Source of the DNA: Bradyrhizobium centrolobii
GTDB taxonomy: Bacteria > Pseudomonadota > Alphaproteobacteria > Rhizobiales > Xanthobacteraceae
Assembly: GCF_001641635.1 (NCBI RefSeq)
Contig: NZ_LUUB01000079.1
Span: forward strand, 329,308-393,307
Direction of reading: 5' to 3'
DNA length: 64,000 bases
In this document: piece by piece, positions 53,434 to 62,812 of the stretch
How positions within the stretch are numbered: the first letter of the stretch is position 1
How the letters are laid out: each line of letters opens with the position of its first letter
Made by a program: the position numbers and the translations under genes
Notes under the pieces: model-generated
Seen by the model: only the letters and a program-made list of their open reading frames with translations
The model's database searches: none
What the model was told of the DNA's origin: nothing

Positions 53434-54096
53434 ATGTCCGGTTTTTCGACCGCGCGCCAAAAAATGGTCGATGGCCAGGTGCGCACCAATGACGTCACCG
53501 ACCGCCGTATTCTCGATGCCATGCTCACGGTTCCCCGCGAGGTCTTCGTGCCTGCCAGCCGGCAGGCCCTGGCTTATCTCGATCTCGATCTCGACGTAAG
53601 CGAAGGCGGCGCCAAGCGGTTCCTGATCAAGCCCGCCTTGACCGGCAAGCTGCTTCAGGCCGCCGAGATCGGCGAGGGCGACAATGTGCTCGTTGTCGGC
53701 TGCGCCACGGGCTATCTCGCCGCGCTGACCGCGAAGCTTGCGGGCCAAGTGACCGCCACGGAATGCGATTCGGCGCTGGCCGCGAAGGCCAAGGACACAT
53801 TGGCCGCCCTGGGCCTCGCCAATGTCGACTGCAAGGCCGCGGCCTGCCCCGAAGGGGACCCGGCAGCGGCGCCGTATGACGTGATCGTCCTCAATGGCGC
53901 CGCCGAGGTGACGCCGGAAGGGCTGCTTGGCCAGCTCAAGGAGGGCGGGCGTCTGGTCGGGGTCTCCGCCGAATCGAAGCCGCCGCGGGCCATGATCGTG
54001 ACCCATTTCCACGCCGAATTCGGCCATCGGGCGTTGTTTGATGCCTCGGCCCCCGTGCTTCCCGGCCTGGAACGGACCGCCGCCTTCGTCTTCTGA
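53434..54096 (+). CDS. Protein-L-isoaspartate methyltransferase-like protein
   Basis: This 220-residue protein has the PCMT N-terminus (MVDGQVRTNDVTDRRILDAM, TVPREVFVP) and a Rossmann SAM motif VVGCATGYLA (residues 88-97). The conserved GQTISQP stretch that carries the active-site Ser/Thr in true isoaspartyl methyltransferases is replaced by GGAKRFLIKP at 58-67. So it probably binds SAM but may not repair isoaspartate. It lies just upstream of tolC, an arrangement I recall from several alphaproteobacteria. Confidence 0.82.
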   Translation: MSGFSTARQKMVDGQVRTNDVTDRRILDAMLTVPREVFVPASRQALAYLDLDLDVSEGGAKRFLIKPALTGKLLQAAEIGEGDNVLVVGCATGYLAALTAKLAGQVTATECDSALAAKAKDTLAALGLANVDCKAAACPEGDPAAAPYDVIVLNGAAEVTPEGLLGQLKEGGRLVGVSAESKPPRAMIVTHFHAEFGHRALFDASAPVLPGLERTAAFVF

Positions 54097-54308
54097 CGGC
54101 CAGGGCCCGTTAAAATACCGTTCTGAATCAGAAGTGTGGCAGGGATGCTGCACGTGAAGAGTTTCGACCGAGAACCACTCTGAGGTAGTTCCGTTGCGCT
54201 TGACCGCGTCCTATGTTGCGACGGGGCAACGACTCCACTCGGATACGGTTCCCAGGTTCCCAGGTTCGCGGGCACGGGCCTGGCGTGAGAATGAACGGAT
54301 TTTAAGGG

Positions 54309-55694
54309 ATGCATGGGGTGAAGCTCTTCACCGGAGCCGCGGTTTCGGTCCTCCTGATGGCGCTCGCGGGGCCAGCGCCTGCCTTGGCGGACACGATCGA
54401 GGCCGCGTTGGTGCGGTCCTATCAGAACAATCCGCAGCTCAACGCGCAGCGTGCCCAGGTGCGCTCGACCGACGAGAACGTTCCGCAGGCGTTGTCGGGC
54501 TATCGCCCCAGGGTCGCGCTGACGGCAAGCGCCGGTTACCAATATTCGGATATCAAAGCGGAGCAGGGAGGGGCCTCGATTCACGGCACGGGCGTACCCC
54601 GCAGTGTCGCTTTGACTGTCTCCCAGACGCTGTACAACGGCAATCAGACCGCCAACAGGACGCGTGCTGCGGAGAGCCAGGTGTCGGGTTCCCGCGAGGC
54701 ATTGCGTGTGCTGGAGCAGACTGTTCTGCTCCAGGCCGCAACCACCTACATGGACTACCTGCGCGATGCGGCGACGCTGGAGGTTCAGCGCAGCAACGTG
54801 CGCGTGCTCGAGCAGACGCTCAAGCAGACCCGCGACCGCTTCAACGTCGGCGAGGTGACCCGCACCGACGTCGCGCAATCCGAGGCGCAGCTCGCCGCCG
54901 GCAAGACGCAGGCGCTCACCGCTGAATCGAATTTGACGACGACACGTGCCAACTTCCGCCGCATCATCGGCAACGAGCCGGAAAACCTCGCGCCGGGCTC
55001 CCCGGTCGACCGCTTCCTGCCGGGGACGCTGGCTGCCGGGGTCAGTCTGAGCCTGATCGAGAACCCCAACGTCACGGCCGCCATGTACGGCATCGACGTC
55101 AACTATCTCCAGGTCAAGATCAACGAGGGCGCGCTGCTGCCGACGGTCACAGTGCAGGCCGCGGTGTCGCAGTCCTTCCAGCAGCAACTGACGCTGTTCC
55201 GAACGAATACCGCTTCCGCCATCGCGCAGGCCTCGATTCCGATCTACCAGGGCGGCGCCGAATACTCACTGATCCGTCAGTCCAAGGAAAACCTGGCGCA
55301 GCAGCGCCTCAATCTCGAAACGACCCGCGACCAGACCCGCGCGAACGTCGTGCAGGCCTGGGGACAGTTGCAAGCCGGCAAGGCGCAGGTGCAATCCGCG
55401 CAGGCACAGGTCACGGCCTCCGAGATCGCGCTGAACGGCGTACGCGAGGAAGCCAAGGCCGGTCAGCGTACCACACTTGACGTGCTCAACGCGCAGCAGG
55501 CCTTGGTCAATGCGCGCGTCGCGCTCGTCACCGCGCAACACGATCGCGTGGTCGCTTCCTACAACGTACTCAGCGCTGTCGGGCGTCTGTCGCCACAGGT
55601 ACTCGGTCTGGCCACCACGACTTATGATCCCAGCGTGCACTACCAGCAGGTTCGCGACAGCTGGGCCGGCGTGCGGACGCCGGACGGACGCTGA
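54309..55694 (+). CDS. tolC: TolC family outer membrane channel
   Basis: This 461-residue protein has a signal peptide (cleavage near PALAD, residue 26), then two structural repeats of the TolC fold: ALVRSYQNNPQLNAQRAQVR and, in the second half, the helical AQAQVTASEIALNGVREEAK and GQRTTLDVLNAQQALVNARV. It is the outer membrane exit duct for type I secretion and RND pumps, called BepC in some rhizobia and Brucella. It is a distinct gene from the NodT-type factor at 39 kb. A terminator follows. Confidence 0.93.
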   Translation: MHGVKLFTGAAVSVLLMALAGPAPALADTIEAALVRSYQNNPQLNAQRAQVRSTDENVPQALSGYRPRVALTASAGYQYSDIKAEQGGASIHGTGVPRSVALTVSQTLYNGNQTANRTRAAESQVSGSREALRVLEQTVLLQAATTYMDYLRDAATLEVQRSNVRVLEQTLKQTRDRFNVGEVTRTDVAQSEAQLAAGKTQALTAESNLTTTRANFRRIIGNEPENLAPGSPVDRFLPGTLAAGVSLSLIENPNVTAAMYGIDVNYLQVKINEGALLPTVTVQAAVSQSFQQQLTLFRTNTASAIAQASIPIYQGGAEYSLIRQSKENLAQQRLNLETTRDQTRANVVQAWGQLQAGKAQVQSAQAQVTASEIALNGVREEAKAGQRTTLDVLNAQQALVNARVALVTAQHDRVVASYNVLSAVGRLSPQVLGLATTTYDPSVHYQQVRDSWAGVRTPDGR

Positions 55695-55996
55695 TTGCCG
55701 CAATGATGTCGGCCTCGCAAATAGGCGAGGCCGACCGGCGGTTTGCTTGCAAACATCAAAATCCCTGACATAGCCTTTGAAGGAAGCTGCGAGGCGATTC
55801 GCTCCGCATGCGATGTCGTTTGCGTAACGCTTTGGTGCCGGGGGCAGGGGCGCACCGCCGCACGTTGAGCCGTGAACTGGGGACAAGTCAGGCCGTCGCG
55901 ACGAAAATGTCGGAGGGCCCGTCCGGAACCGGCCAATCCCTGTCGTGCTTGGTGTAAAACAACGCATGCGAGGGCGTTGATGATGTGGAGTCGGAG
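55695..55996. other. Intergenic region between tolC and popZ
   Basis: These 302 bases contain the tolC terminator (55708-55735) and presumably the popZ promoter. No gene is visible. Some frames give Arg-rich translations only. Confidence 0.55.
55708..55735 (+). terminator. Terminator after tolC
   Basis: GTCGGCCTCGC (55708-55718) pairs perfectly with GCGAGGCCGAC (55725-55735) across a six-base loop, 14 bases after the tolC stop. The T content after it is modest. Confidence 0.65.
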
Positions 55997-56764
55997 ATGA
56001 CGCAGCCTGCAAAGGTCACAGAGCCCTCGATGGAGGAGATTCTGGCCTCGATCCGGCGCATCATTGCCGACGACGAGGCCAAGCCGCCGCCGACGGAAGC
56101 CGTCAAGCCTGAGAAAGCTGCCGCGCCCGCTGCGTCCGCGCCAAAACTGCCGGCGATGAACAACGTTCCCCCACCCAAGATCACGCCCACAAAGCCTGTG
56201 GCCGAAAAGCCGGCGCCGCCGCCTGCCGCGAAACCGGCACCGGCGCCTGCGCCTGCGCCGGCCGCGTCCAACAGCCAGGACGATATCGACGCGTTGCTGG
56301 CGGGACTGGACGAGGCAACGCCGGCACCCGAAGTGCGGGCTCCGGAACCCGAGCCTGAACCTGAACCCGACGTGCTCGAACTGACCGACGAGATGGCGGT
56401 GGACCCTGCGCCGACGCCGCCTCCGCCGCCACCGAGCTTCCGCAAGGTCGAGCCGCGCGACGATCTCGAATTCGCGGAAGCGGCGCCACCTCGTCCGTCA
56501 CCGGGGCCGTCATATGCGCCCGTGGATTTTGACGCCCCGCCGCTGCCGCCGCCGATCTTGGCGCAATCGACGGTCTCCGCGGTCGAATCCGCCTTCAATT
56601 CCTTGGCTCATACGGTGCTCAGCAGCAATGCGCGGACGCTGGAGGATCTGGTCAAGGAAATGCTGCGGCCGATGCTGAAGTCCTGGCTCGACGACAACTT
56701 GCCGGGCCTTGTTGAACGTATCGTGAAGGCCGAGATCGAGAGAGTGTCACGCGGCAGCCGGTGA
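55997..56764 (+). CDS. popZ: PopZ family protein (DUF2497)
   Basis: This 255-residue protein has the short N-terminal helix SMEEILASIRRIIADDE, a long Pro/Ala/Glu-rich disordered middle (residues 32-190), and the conserved C-terminal block LVKEMLRPMLKSWLDDNLPG then LVERIVKAEIERV. PopZ forms cytoplasmic condensates at the cell pole that hold the chromosome origin and polar factors in alphaproteobacteria. It is upstream of valS, as in many relatives. The start at 55997 follows GGAG. Confidence 0.9.
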   Translation: MTQPAKVTEPSMEEILASIRRIIADDEAKPPPTEAVKPEKAAAPAASAPKLPAMNNVPPPKITPTKPVAEKPAPPPAAKPAPAPAPAPAASNSQDDIDALLAGLDEATPAPEVRAPEPEPEPEPDVLELTDEMAVDPAPTPPPPPPSFRKVEPRDDLEFAEAAPPRPSPGPSYAPVDFDAPPLPPPILAQSTVSAVESAFNSLAHTVLSSNARTLEDLVKEMLRPMLKSWLDDNLPGLVERIVKAEIERVSRGSR

Positions 56765-56894
56765 GGCCGGGCCGCGTGGCCCCGATAAAGCCCTGCTTTC
56801 ATGTCCTATCTGGTCTGTCCGGTGGGCCGGAAAGCCCTTTTGCCGCTGAGCTTTCCGTTGACTTGACCCCCGCGCGCGGCTTTCTAGCAGCCCC

Positions 56895-59771
56895 ATGATC
56901 GAGAAAAACTACCAGCCCGCCGATATCGAAACCCGCATGTCCGTCGTCTGGGAGGACAGCCTTGCGTTCAAGGCTGGCCGCCCCGACCGCCGCGACGCGT
57001 CGCCCTTCACCATTGTGATCCCACCTCCGAACGTGACGGGATCGCTGCACATGGGCCACGCCCTCAACAACACGCTCCAGGACATCCTGTGCCGCTTCGA
57101 GCGGATGCGCGGCCGCGACGTGCTGTGGCAGCCCGGCACCGATCATGCCGGCATCGCGACCCAGATGGTGGTCGAGCGGCAGTTGATGGAGCGTCAAGAG
57201 CCCGGCCGCCGCGAGATGGGCCGCGAGAAATTCTTGGAGCGGGTCTGGGAATGGAAGGCCGAGAGCGGCGACACCATCATCAATCAGCTCAAGCGGCTCG
57301 GCGCCTCCTGCGACTGGTCGCGCGAGCGCTTCACCATGGACGAGGGCCTGTCGAAGGCCGTCATCAAAGTGTTCGTCGAGCTGCACCGCGACGGCCTGAT
57401 CTACAAGGACAAGCGGCTGGTGAACTGGGACACCAAGCTGCTCACCGCGATCTCCGATCTCGAAGTGCAGCAGGTCGAGGTCAAAGGCAGCCTCTGGTAT
57501 CTGCGCTATCCGATCGAGGGCAAGACCTTCAGCCCGGACGATCCCTCGAGCTTCATCGTCGTCGCCACCACGCGCCCCGAGACGATGCTCGGCGACACCG
57601 GCGTGGCCGTGCATCCCGACGACGAACGTTATCAGAATCTGGTCGGCAAGCACGTTATCCTGCCGCTGGTTGGCCGCAAAGTTCAGATCGTCGCCGACGA
57701 CTATTCCGATCCGGAAAAGGGCTCCGGTGCGGTCAAGGTGACGCCGGCGCACGACTTCAACGACTTCGAGGTCGGCAAGCGCCACGGGCTGCGCCAGATC
57801 AGCGTGCTCGACAAGGAAGGTTGCCTCGATCTCGTCGGCAACGAGGATTATCTGCGCGACCTGCCGGAGGGCGCCTCGCAATTCGCTGAGGAGTTTCACA
57901 AGGTCGAACGCTTCGCCGCGCGCAAGCGCATCGTCGAGCGGCTGGAGACGTTCGGTTTCATCGAGCGCATCGAGCCGCACACCCACACGGTGCCGCATGG
58001 CGATCGCTCCAGCAGCGTGATCGAGCCCTATCTGACGGATCAGTGGTACGTCGACGCCAAGACGCTCGCGAAGCCCGCGATCGCGGCAGTGCGTTCGGGC
58101 GAGACGACGTTCGTGCCGAAGAGCTGGGAAAAGACCTATTTCGACTGGATGGAGAACATCCAGCCGTGGTGCATCTCGCGCCAGCTCTGGTGGGGTCACC
58201 AGATCCCGGCCTGGTACGGACCCGACGGCAAGGTCTTCGTCGCCGAAACCGAGGAGGAGGCCGTCAGCCACGCGCTCGGGTACTACGTCGAGCAAGAGGT
58301 GATCACGGCGGAGCAAGGGCGCGAAATGGCGCTCGACCGCACCAAGCGCGAGGGGTTCATCACCCGCGACGAGGACGTGCTCGACACCTGGTTCTCCTCG
58401 GCGCTGTGGCCGTTCTCGACGCTCGGCTGGCCCGAAGATGCACCGGAGGTGAAGCGCTACTACCCGACCAATGCGCTCGTGACGGGCTTCGACATCATCT
58501 TCTTCTGGGTCGCCCGGATGATGATGATGGGTCTGCACTTCATGAAGGAAGTGCCATTCTCGACCGTCTACATCCACGCCCTCGTCCGCGACGAGAAGGG
58601 CGCGAAGATGTCGAAGTCGAAGGGCAACGTCATCGATCCCCTGCACCTGATCGACGAGTACGGCGCGGATGCGCTCCGCTTCACGCTGGCGGCGATGGCA
58701 GCCCAGGGGCGCGACATCAAGCTCGCCACCAGCCGTGTCGAGGGCTACCGCAATTTCGCGACCAAGCTCTGGAACGCCTGCCGCTTCGCGGAGATGAACC
58801 ACTGCGCCGTGCCCGACGGTTTCGAGCCGGCGAAGGCAAAGGCGACGCTGAACCGCTGGATCGCGCACGAGACCGCGCACACCACGCGCGAAGTGACTGA
58901 AGCCATCGAGGCCTATCGCTTCAACGACGCCGCCGGCGCGATCTACCGCTTCGTCTGGAACGTCTATTGCGATTGGTATGTCGAGCTCGCAAAACCCGTG
59001 CTGCTCGGGCCGGACGGCCCGGCCAAGGCAGAAACCCGCGCTATGGTCGCCTGGGCGCGCGACGAGATTCTGAAGCTGCTGCACCCCTTCATGCCGTTCA
59101 TCACCGAGGAGCTGTGGGAAGTGACGGCCAGCCGCGAAGTCCTGCTGGCGCTGGCGCCGTGGCCGCTCAAGCCGTCCGAGCCGACGCCGGAGCAGCTCGC
59201 GATGCTCGCGGCGGCCGCCGGGCCGACCGATCCGCTGATCTCGCCAGCTCTCGTCATGCCGATCTTCGACCATGCCGACTTCACCGATCCTGCGGCCGAG
59301 GCCGAGATCGGCTGGGTGATCGATCTGGTCACGCAAATCCGCTCCGTGCGTGCCGAGATGAACATCCCGCCGGCGACGTTGACGGCGCTCGTGCTGGCGG
59401 GCGCCTCGGCCGAGACGAAGGAGCGCGCGCCACGCTGGACCGACGTCATCAAGCGCATGGCGCGGCTCTCGGATATCTCGTTCGCCGAACGTGCGCCCGA
59501 TGGTGCCGTGCAGATCCTGGTGCGCGGCGAGGTGGCCGCGCTGCCGCTGAAGGGTGTGGTCGATCTCGCCGCCGAGCGCGTGCGTCTCGACAAGGAGATC
59601 GCCAAGGCCGACGCCGACATCAAACGCGCCGATTCCAAGCTGGCCAACGAGAGATTCGTCGCCAACGCGGCGGAAGAGGTCGTCGAGGAGGAGCGCGAAA
59701 AGCGTGAGGCGGCGCTGGCGCGCAAGGCGAAGCTGCTCGAGGCGCTGGAGCGCTTGAAGCAGGTGTCGTGA
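56895..59771 (+). CDS. valS: Valyl-tRNA synthetase
   Basis: This 958-residue class I synthetase charges tRNA-Val. HIGH is present as HMGH (residues 52-55, in PNVTGSLHMGHALN), KMSKS as KMSKSKGN starting at about residue 571, and the CP1 editing domain includes VVATTRPETMLGDTGVAVHP. The C-terminal coiled-coil arm (residues 880 to the end) ends in AALARKAKLLEALERLKQVS. A 994-residue antisense frame is a shadow. Confidence 0.96.
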   Translation: MIEKNYQPADIETRMSVVWEDSLAFKAGRPDRRDASPFTIVIPPPNVTGSLHMGHALNNTLQDILCRFERMRGRDVLWQPGTDHAGIATQMVVERQLMERQEPGRREMGREKFLERVWEWKAESGDTIINQLKRLGASCDWSRERFTMDEGLSKAVIKVFVELHRDGLIYKDKRLVNWDTKLLTAISDLEVQQVEVKGSLWYLRYPIEGKTFSPDDPSSFIVVATTRPETMLGDTGVAVHPDDERYQNLVGKHVILPLVGRKVQIVADDYSDPEKGSGAVKVTPAHDFNDFEVGKRHGLRQISVLDKEGCLDLVGNEDYLRDLPEGASQFAEEFHKVERFAARKRIVERLETFGFIERIEPHTHTVPHGDRSSSVIEPYLTDQWYVDAKTLAKPAIAAVRSGETTFVPKSWEKTYFDWMENIQPWCISRQLWWGHQIPAWYGPDGKVFVAETEEEAVSHALGYYVEQEVITAEQGREMALDRTKREGFITRDEDVLDTWFSSALWPFSTLGWPEDAPEVKRYYPTNALVTGFDIIFFWVARMMMMGLHFMKEVPFSTVYIHALVRDEKGAKMSKSKGNVIDPLHLIDEYGADALRFTLAAMAAQGRDIKLATSRVEGYRNFATKLWNACRFAEMNHCAVPDGFEPAKAKATLNRWIAHETAHTTREVTEAIEAYRFNDAAGAIYRFVWNVYCDWYVELAKPVLLGPDGPAKAETRAMVAWARDEILKLLHPFMPFITEELWEVTASREVLLALAPWPLKPSEPTPEQLAMLAAAAGPTDPLISPALVMPIFDHADFTDPAAEAEIGWVIDLVTQIRSVRAEMNIPPATLTALVLAGASAETKERAPRWTDVIKRMARLSDISFAERAPDGAVQILVRGEVAALPLKGVVDLAAERVRLDKEIAKADADIKRADSKLANERFVANAAEEVVEEEREKREAALARKAKLLEALERLKQVS

Positions 59772-59779
59772 GGTTCCCG

Positions 59780-59817
59780 TCATTCCGGGATGGTCCGAGG
59801 GACCAGACCCGGAATGA
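59780..59817. terminator. Hairpin repeat, CATTCCGG family (copy 3), between convergent genes
   Basis: TCATTCCGGG pairs with CCCGGAATGA, and inside it TGGTCC pairs with GGACCA, leaving a three-base loop and a small bulge. It lies in the 50-base gap between convergent valS and the glycosylase gene, so it probably ends both transcripts. It is related to the copies at 5564 and 21403. Confidence 0.75.
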
Positions 59818-59820
59818 CCC

Positions 59821-60435
59821 TCACTTTGGAAACGGCTTGCTCAAGAATTTCGAGCCCTTCACGCCGTAGCGCCAGGGTAGCTCGACCGCTTTGGTGATGC
59901 CGATCCGTATCCCGCACGCGACCTCGACGTCCTCCGTCCGCGCATGGAGCGCGATCGGTGGCCGATCGAGGGGCAGGGTGTTGTGCTCGATGGTGATGCC
60001 GAGCGCTTCGGTCAGCTTGCCCGGGCCCGAGCACAGCGCGCGCACATCATCGAGGTGGCGGCGGCGGCGCATCGCGGCGACCCCGTGGGTCGGCTCCAGC
60101 GCGCGGATCAGGACCGCGCTGGCCGAGCCTTCCTCTTCGCAGACGAAATTCACGCACCAGTGGATGCCGTAGGAGCGGTAGACATAGGCAAAGCCGGGCG
60201 GGCCGAACATCACCCGGTTTCGCGGCGTCGGCCCGCGGAAGGAGTGCGCCGCCGGGTCGGTATGATGATAGGCCTCAACCTCGACGATGATGCCGCCTAC
60301 GCCGTCGATAAGCATGGTCGCACCGATCAGGTCGGGGGCGACCTCATGGACACTACGCCCGAAAAAGGCGCGCTTCAGCGGCTTGCCGAGGTGAGGCGTG
60401 GATGCGTCCGATCTCGGTCGTTTTCTTGGAGCCAT
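59821..60435 (-). CDS. 3-methyladenine DNA glycosylase, AAG/MPG type
   Basis: This 204-residue enzyme removes alkylated purines from DNA in base excision repair. The MPG fold shows [20 protein letters not shown] with the catalytic Glu, [19 protein letters not shown], and [15 protein letters not shown]. The N-terminal 20 residues are basic. It is convergent with valS and divergent from lipA. Confidence 0.92.
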   Translation of the reverse strand: MAPRKRPRSDASTPHLGKPLKRAFFGRSVHEVAPDLIGATMLIDGVGGIIVEVEAYHHTDPAAHSFRGPTPRNRVMFGPPGFAYVYRSYGIHWCVNFVCEEEGSASAVLIRALEPTHGVAAMRRRRHLDDVRALCSGPGKLTEALGITIEHNTLPLDRPPIALHARTEDVEVACGIRIGITKAVELPWRYGVKGSKFLSKPFPK

Positions 60436-60565
60436 TCGAGGTGAGAATCGTCTGAGAACAGAGCAGGATATTCCCCATATCTGCCATGTTCCCTGAGGTA
60501 GGGCGAGCCGGGTTGCGATGCCCTGCGATACCTACTAGGTAGGACTTGAACAGACCGGACACCCC

Positions 60566-61522
60566 ATGGTCGTTATTGTCGATACCATCTCGAACCCGCT
60601 GCGCCCACGCCACCCTGAAAAGGTGAACCGGCCCGATTCCGCTTCGCCGCCGAAGCCGGACTGGATCCGCGTGCGCGCGCCCAATACCCGCGGCTATGCC
60701 GACACCCGCAACATCGTGCGGGCGAACGGCCTGCACACGGTGTGCGAAGAGGCGGGGTGCCCGAATATCGGCGAGTGCTGGGACAAAAAGCACGCGACCT
60801 TCATGATCATGGGTGACACCTGCACCCGCGCCTGCGCCTTCTGCAATGTCAAGACCGGGCTGCCGAACGCGCTGGATGCAGCCGAGCCGCAGAACGTCGC
60901 CGAGGCGGTGGCCAAGCTGGGCCTCGCCCACGTCGTCATCACCTCCGTCGATCGCGACGACCTTGCCGACGGCGGCGCCGAGCATTTTGCCCGGACCATC
61001 CGCGCCATCCGCGCGGCATGTCCTTCGACCACGATCGAGATCCTGACGCCCGACTTCCTGCGCAAGGATGGGGCGCTCGAGGTCGTCGTGGCGGCCAAGC
61101 CCGACGTCTTCAACCACAATCTCGAGACCGTGCCGTCGCGCTATCTCACGGTGCGGCCCGGTGCGCGCTACTTCCATTCGATCCGGCTGTTGCAGCGGGT
61201 CAAGGAGATCGATCCGGCCATCTTCACCAAGTCCGGCATCATGGTGGGCCTCGGCGAGGAGCGTCACGAGGTTCAGCAGGTGATGGACGATCTGCGCTCG
61301 GCAGACGTCGACTTCCTGACCATCGGCCAGTATCTCCAGCCGACCCGCAAGCATCATGCGGTGATGCGCTACGTGCCGCCGGACGAGTTTTCGTCCTACG
61401 AAAAGGTCGCCTACACCAAGGGTTTCCTGATGGTGTCGGCGAGCCCGCTGACCCGTTCGTCGCATCATGCCGGCGACGATTTCGCAAGACTGAAGGCAGC
61501 GCGAGCCGCTCACGCCCGCTGA
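60566..61522 (+). CDS. lipA: Lipoyl synthase
   Basis: This 318-residue radical SAM enzyme inserts two sulfurs into octanoyl groups on lipoyl domains. The auxiliary cluster cysteines are Cys60, Cys65 and Cys71 ([12 protein letters not shown]) and the radical SAM cysteines are Cys86, Cys90 and Cys93 (CTRACAFC). The C-terminal RSSxH motif is present as TRSSHHAGD. The next gene begins six bases after its stop. Confidence 0.96.
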   Translation: MVVIVDTISNPLRPRHPEKVNRPDSASPPKPDWIRVRAPNTRGYADTRNIVRANGLHTVCEEAGCPNIGECWDKKHATFMIMGDTCTRACAFCNVKTGLPNALDAAEPQNVAEAVAKLGLAHVVITSVDRDDLADGGAEHFARTIRAIRAACPSTTIEILTPDFLRKDGALEVVVAAKPDVFNHNLETVPSRYLTVRPGARYFHSIRLLQRVKEIDPAIFTKSGIMVGLGEERHEVQQVMDDLRSADVDFLTIGQYLQPTRKHHAVMRYVPPDEFSSYEKVAYTKGFLMVSASPLTRSSHHAGDDFARLKAARAAHAR

Positions 61523-61528
61523 CGTCCA

Positions 61529-61999
61529 ATGCATCGAGTTTCGAGCAAGCACCGTGTCAACCACAGCGCGTCCGAGATGTTTGATCTGGTCGCCGACGTC
61601 GAGCGCTATCCGGAATTCGTGCCGCTATGCAGCGCGCTGAAGGTGCGCCAGCGCGTCGCCGAGCCCGACGGCACCGAGGTGCTGGTCGCCGACATGACGG
61701 TGTCGTTCAAGCTGATCAAGGAATCCTTCAAGAGCCGCGTGACGCTCGATCGCGCCAATCTGAAGATCATGGTCGAGTATCTGCAAGGGCCCTTCAGCAA
61801 GCTGGAAAACCGCTGGACGTTCGAGCCCAAGGGAGAGGGCGTCTGCGACGTCGGCTTTTACCTCGCCTACGAGTTCAAGAGCCGCATGTTGGCGATGCTG
61901 ATGGGCTCGATGTTCGATGCCGCGTTCGCGCGTTTTTCGGCCGCGTTCGAGAAGCGGGCCGATGCCATCTACGGCCGGCCCAAGCTCGCCTCGTCCTGA
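61529..61999 (+). CDS. Coq10/RatA-type START-domain protein
   Basis: This 156-residue SRPBCC protein has the Coq10 pattern VNHSASEMFDLVADVERYPE and FVPLCSALKV near the start and GSMFDAAFARFSAAFEKRAD at the end. Family members bind ubiquinone or act as ribosome-associated RatA. In alphaproteobacteria this gene often follows lipA, as here, likely cotranscribed. Its TGA directly abuts the stop of the convergent cytochrome c gene (TGATCA), with no space for a terminator. Confidence 0.88.
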   Translation: MHRVSSKHRVNHSASEMFDLVADVERYPEFVPLCSALKVRQRVAEPDGTEVLVADMTVSFKLIKESFKSRVTLDRANLKIMVEYLQGPFSKLENRWTFEPKGEGVCDVGFYLAYEFKSRMLAMLMGSMFDAAFARFSAAFEKRADAIYGRPKLASS

Positions 62000-62812
62000 T
62001 CAGTCCACTGCCTTCACGATATCCGGCGGTTGCGAGGCGTAATAGGCCGCGGCCTCCTCGATCTCCTGCGGCGTCATCGCACGCGCGATATTGCGCATCT
62101 GCTGGCTGATGTCGTTGCGCCGCTCGGCCGCGGCAAAGGCCTGCAGCTGGGCCTTCATATAGGCTTCGGACTGTCCTTCGAGCCAGGGGCTGCCGGTCTT
62201 GTTGTCGAGACTGCCGTGGCAGGAGCCGCAGGGCGCAATGCCGCGCATCGGGGCGCCGTAGATGACGATGTTGGGCTTTGGAAGCTGCGGCGTCGGGTGA
62301 TAGGCCGGCAGCCGCGGCAGATAGGCGTAATAGACTGCGAGATCGGCGATTTCGCGGTCCGTCAGGTTGACCGCGAAGGGCGACATCACAGCATTGGTGC
62401 GGGCACCGGAGCGGAAATCGTGCAGCTCCTTGTAGATCACGGCGGCGTACTGGCCGGCGAGGTTGGGCGAGTCCGCGCGGCTGATGCCGGTCGGGCCGTG
62501 ACAAATGGCGCAGCGTTGAGCGAGCGTCGCGCCGCGGCCGATCGCCTCCTGGTTCGGTCGTGACAGCGTGTGCGAGGTCAGCACGACCTCAGACACGCGT
62601 TTGTCCTGCGCCGCGGCGACGGCCGCGGGGCGTTGCGGCACGCCGGCGGCGCTGCAGATTGCATCCCAGACACTTGCGAACTCAAGCCAGTGCTGCGCGA
62701 AGGGCAGTACGATGAATCCAGCAATCGCGGTCACAATGAAAATTGCGGCGGTGATGCCGGTGCTCGTCGTGAAATGACGATTGCGGAAGGTGAAGAGGTC
62801 GCGCGCGCTCAT
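62000..62812 (-). CDS. Membrane-anchored diheme cytochrome c
   Basis: This 270-residue protein has an N-terminal membrane helix (TSTGITAAIFIVTAIAGFIV) and two cytochrome c domains with heme sites CAICH and CGSCH and downstream methionine ligands. It would pass electrons to the oxidase encoded just upstream on the same strand, whose stop overlaps its start as ATGA. It may serve as the cytochrome c subunit or donor of a ba3-type oxidase. Confidence 0.9.
   Translation of the reverse strand: MSARDLFTFRNRHFTTSTGITAAIFIVTAIAGFIVLPFAQHWLEFASVWDAICSAAGVPQRPAAVAAAQDKRVSEVVLTSHTLSRPNQEAIGRGATLAQRCAICHGPTGISRADSPNLAGQYAAVIYKELHDFRSGARTNAVMSPFAVNLTDREIADLAVYYAYLPRLPAYHPTPQLPKPNIVIYGAPMRGIAPCGSCHGSLDNKTGSPWLEGQSEAYMKAQLQAFAAAERRNDISQQMRNIARAMTPQEIEEAAAYYASQPPDIVKAVD

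Noticed and set aside
56799-59783. A 994-residue open frame antisense to valS
   Set aside because: It is Arg/His/Asp-rich shadow sequence produced by GC-rich codon bias; valS has all family motifs on the other strand.
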